Position numbers and translations under genes: made by a program. Source: Mansonella perstans (Eukaryota; Nematoda; Chromadorea; Rhabditida; Onchocercidae). Taken from it: a stretch of 64,000 nucleotides of DNA. How positions within the stretch are numbered: the stretch's first letter is position 1; each line of letters starts with the position of its first letter. The notes beneath the pieces are model-generated. The model was not told the DNA's origin. It saw only the letters and a program-made list of their open reading frames with translations, and searched no databases. The stretch is taken from positions 37,501 through 101,500 of the forward strand of contig JBAMDO010000085.1 of NCBI GenBank assembly GCA_037074765.1, given 5' to 3'. This document shows, piece after piece, positions 63,746 to 64,000 of the stretch.

Positions 63746-64000
63746 TTGGAATAAGATGAACAAGACGAGATGAGAAATCCTGTTACATATTCTTTCTCTT
63801 TGAACATTTTTTGTTCCTGTATATTTTATGCATTGATATTATCATTTCATAGTAGCATCTTCCGGATTACGCCATTTCTTCGTCATTTTTGGATTCATTT
63901 TCGAATGAATGATTAGCTCATTTTTAACCGTTCTTTCAAATGACTTTTTTTTTTACCGTTAATAGGATTTAATTCCAGCTAGAATTGAGATGATCTTCAT
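63746..64000 (+). other. HRD1 3' flank to window end
   Basis: AT-rich 3' UTR/flank with no further gene visible before the window ends. Confidence 0.5.

Overview
The window is eukaryotic, very AT-rich and intron-rich, and looks like nuclear DNA of a parasitic nematode. A filarial or other spirurid worm fits best, by inference: cuticle-collagen remnants, many small exons with TTTCAG-type acceptors, a mitochondrial fragment with the nematode nad4-cox1 order and TGA read as Trp, and fragments that look bacterial (possibly Wolbachia). Gene models below were built by eye from splice signals, reading phase and remembered family motifs; no database search was run.

Layout. 1-1.5 kb: 3' exons of an unrecognised plus-strand gene. 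1.5-14.6 kb: mostly non-coding, full of local tandem duplications and homopolymer runs, with one GC-richer orphan exon candidate near 9.1 kb. 14.6-19.04 kb (minus): mRNA cap guanine-N7 methyltransferase with about ten exons and a 27-bp coding minisatellite in exon 1. 19.6-25.8 kb: a nuclear mitochondrial insertion (nad4-cox1, minus) broken by an internally deleted BEL/Pao LTR retrotransposon with a 5-bp target duplication, and by a pair of inverted ~350-bp repeats that flank an inverted cox1 piece. The repeats read as a decayed PQQ/BamB-like gene.

26.8-29.5 kb and 39.5-45.1 kb (minus): two paralogous aldo-keto reductase genes of eight exons each. They share a tract of about 930 bp that is almost identical, introns included. 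Between them lie an inverted remnant of AKR exon 1 and cuticle-collagen-like remnants, two of which form a palindrome. Intron 2 of the second AKR copy carries a ~2.9-kb insertion with a decayed LINE, itself interrupted by an IS630-like transposase fragment.

46.7-63.8 kb is a compact, well-preserved block of three early-secretory-pathway genes: an MCFD2-like EF-hand cargo-receptor subunit (minus), syntaxin-5 (plus) and the HRD1/synoviolin ERAD ubiquitin ligase (plus). The first two are divergently transcribed from a shared ~1.3-kb interval.
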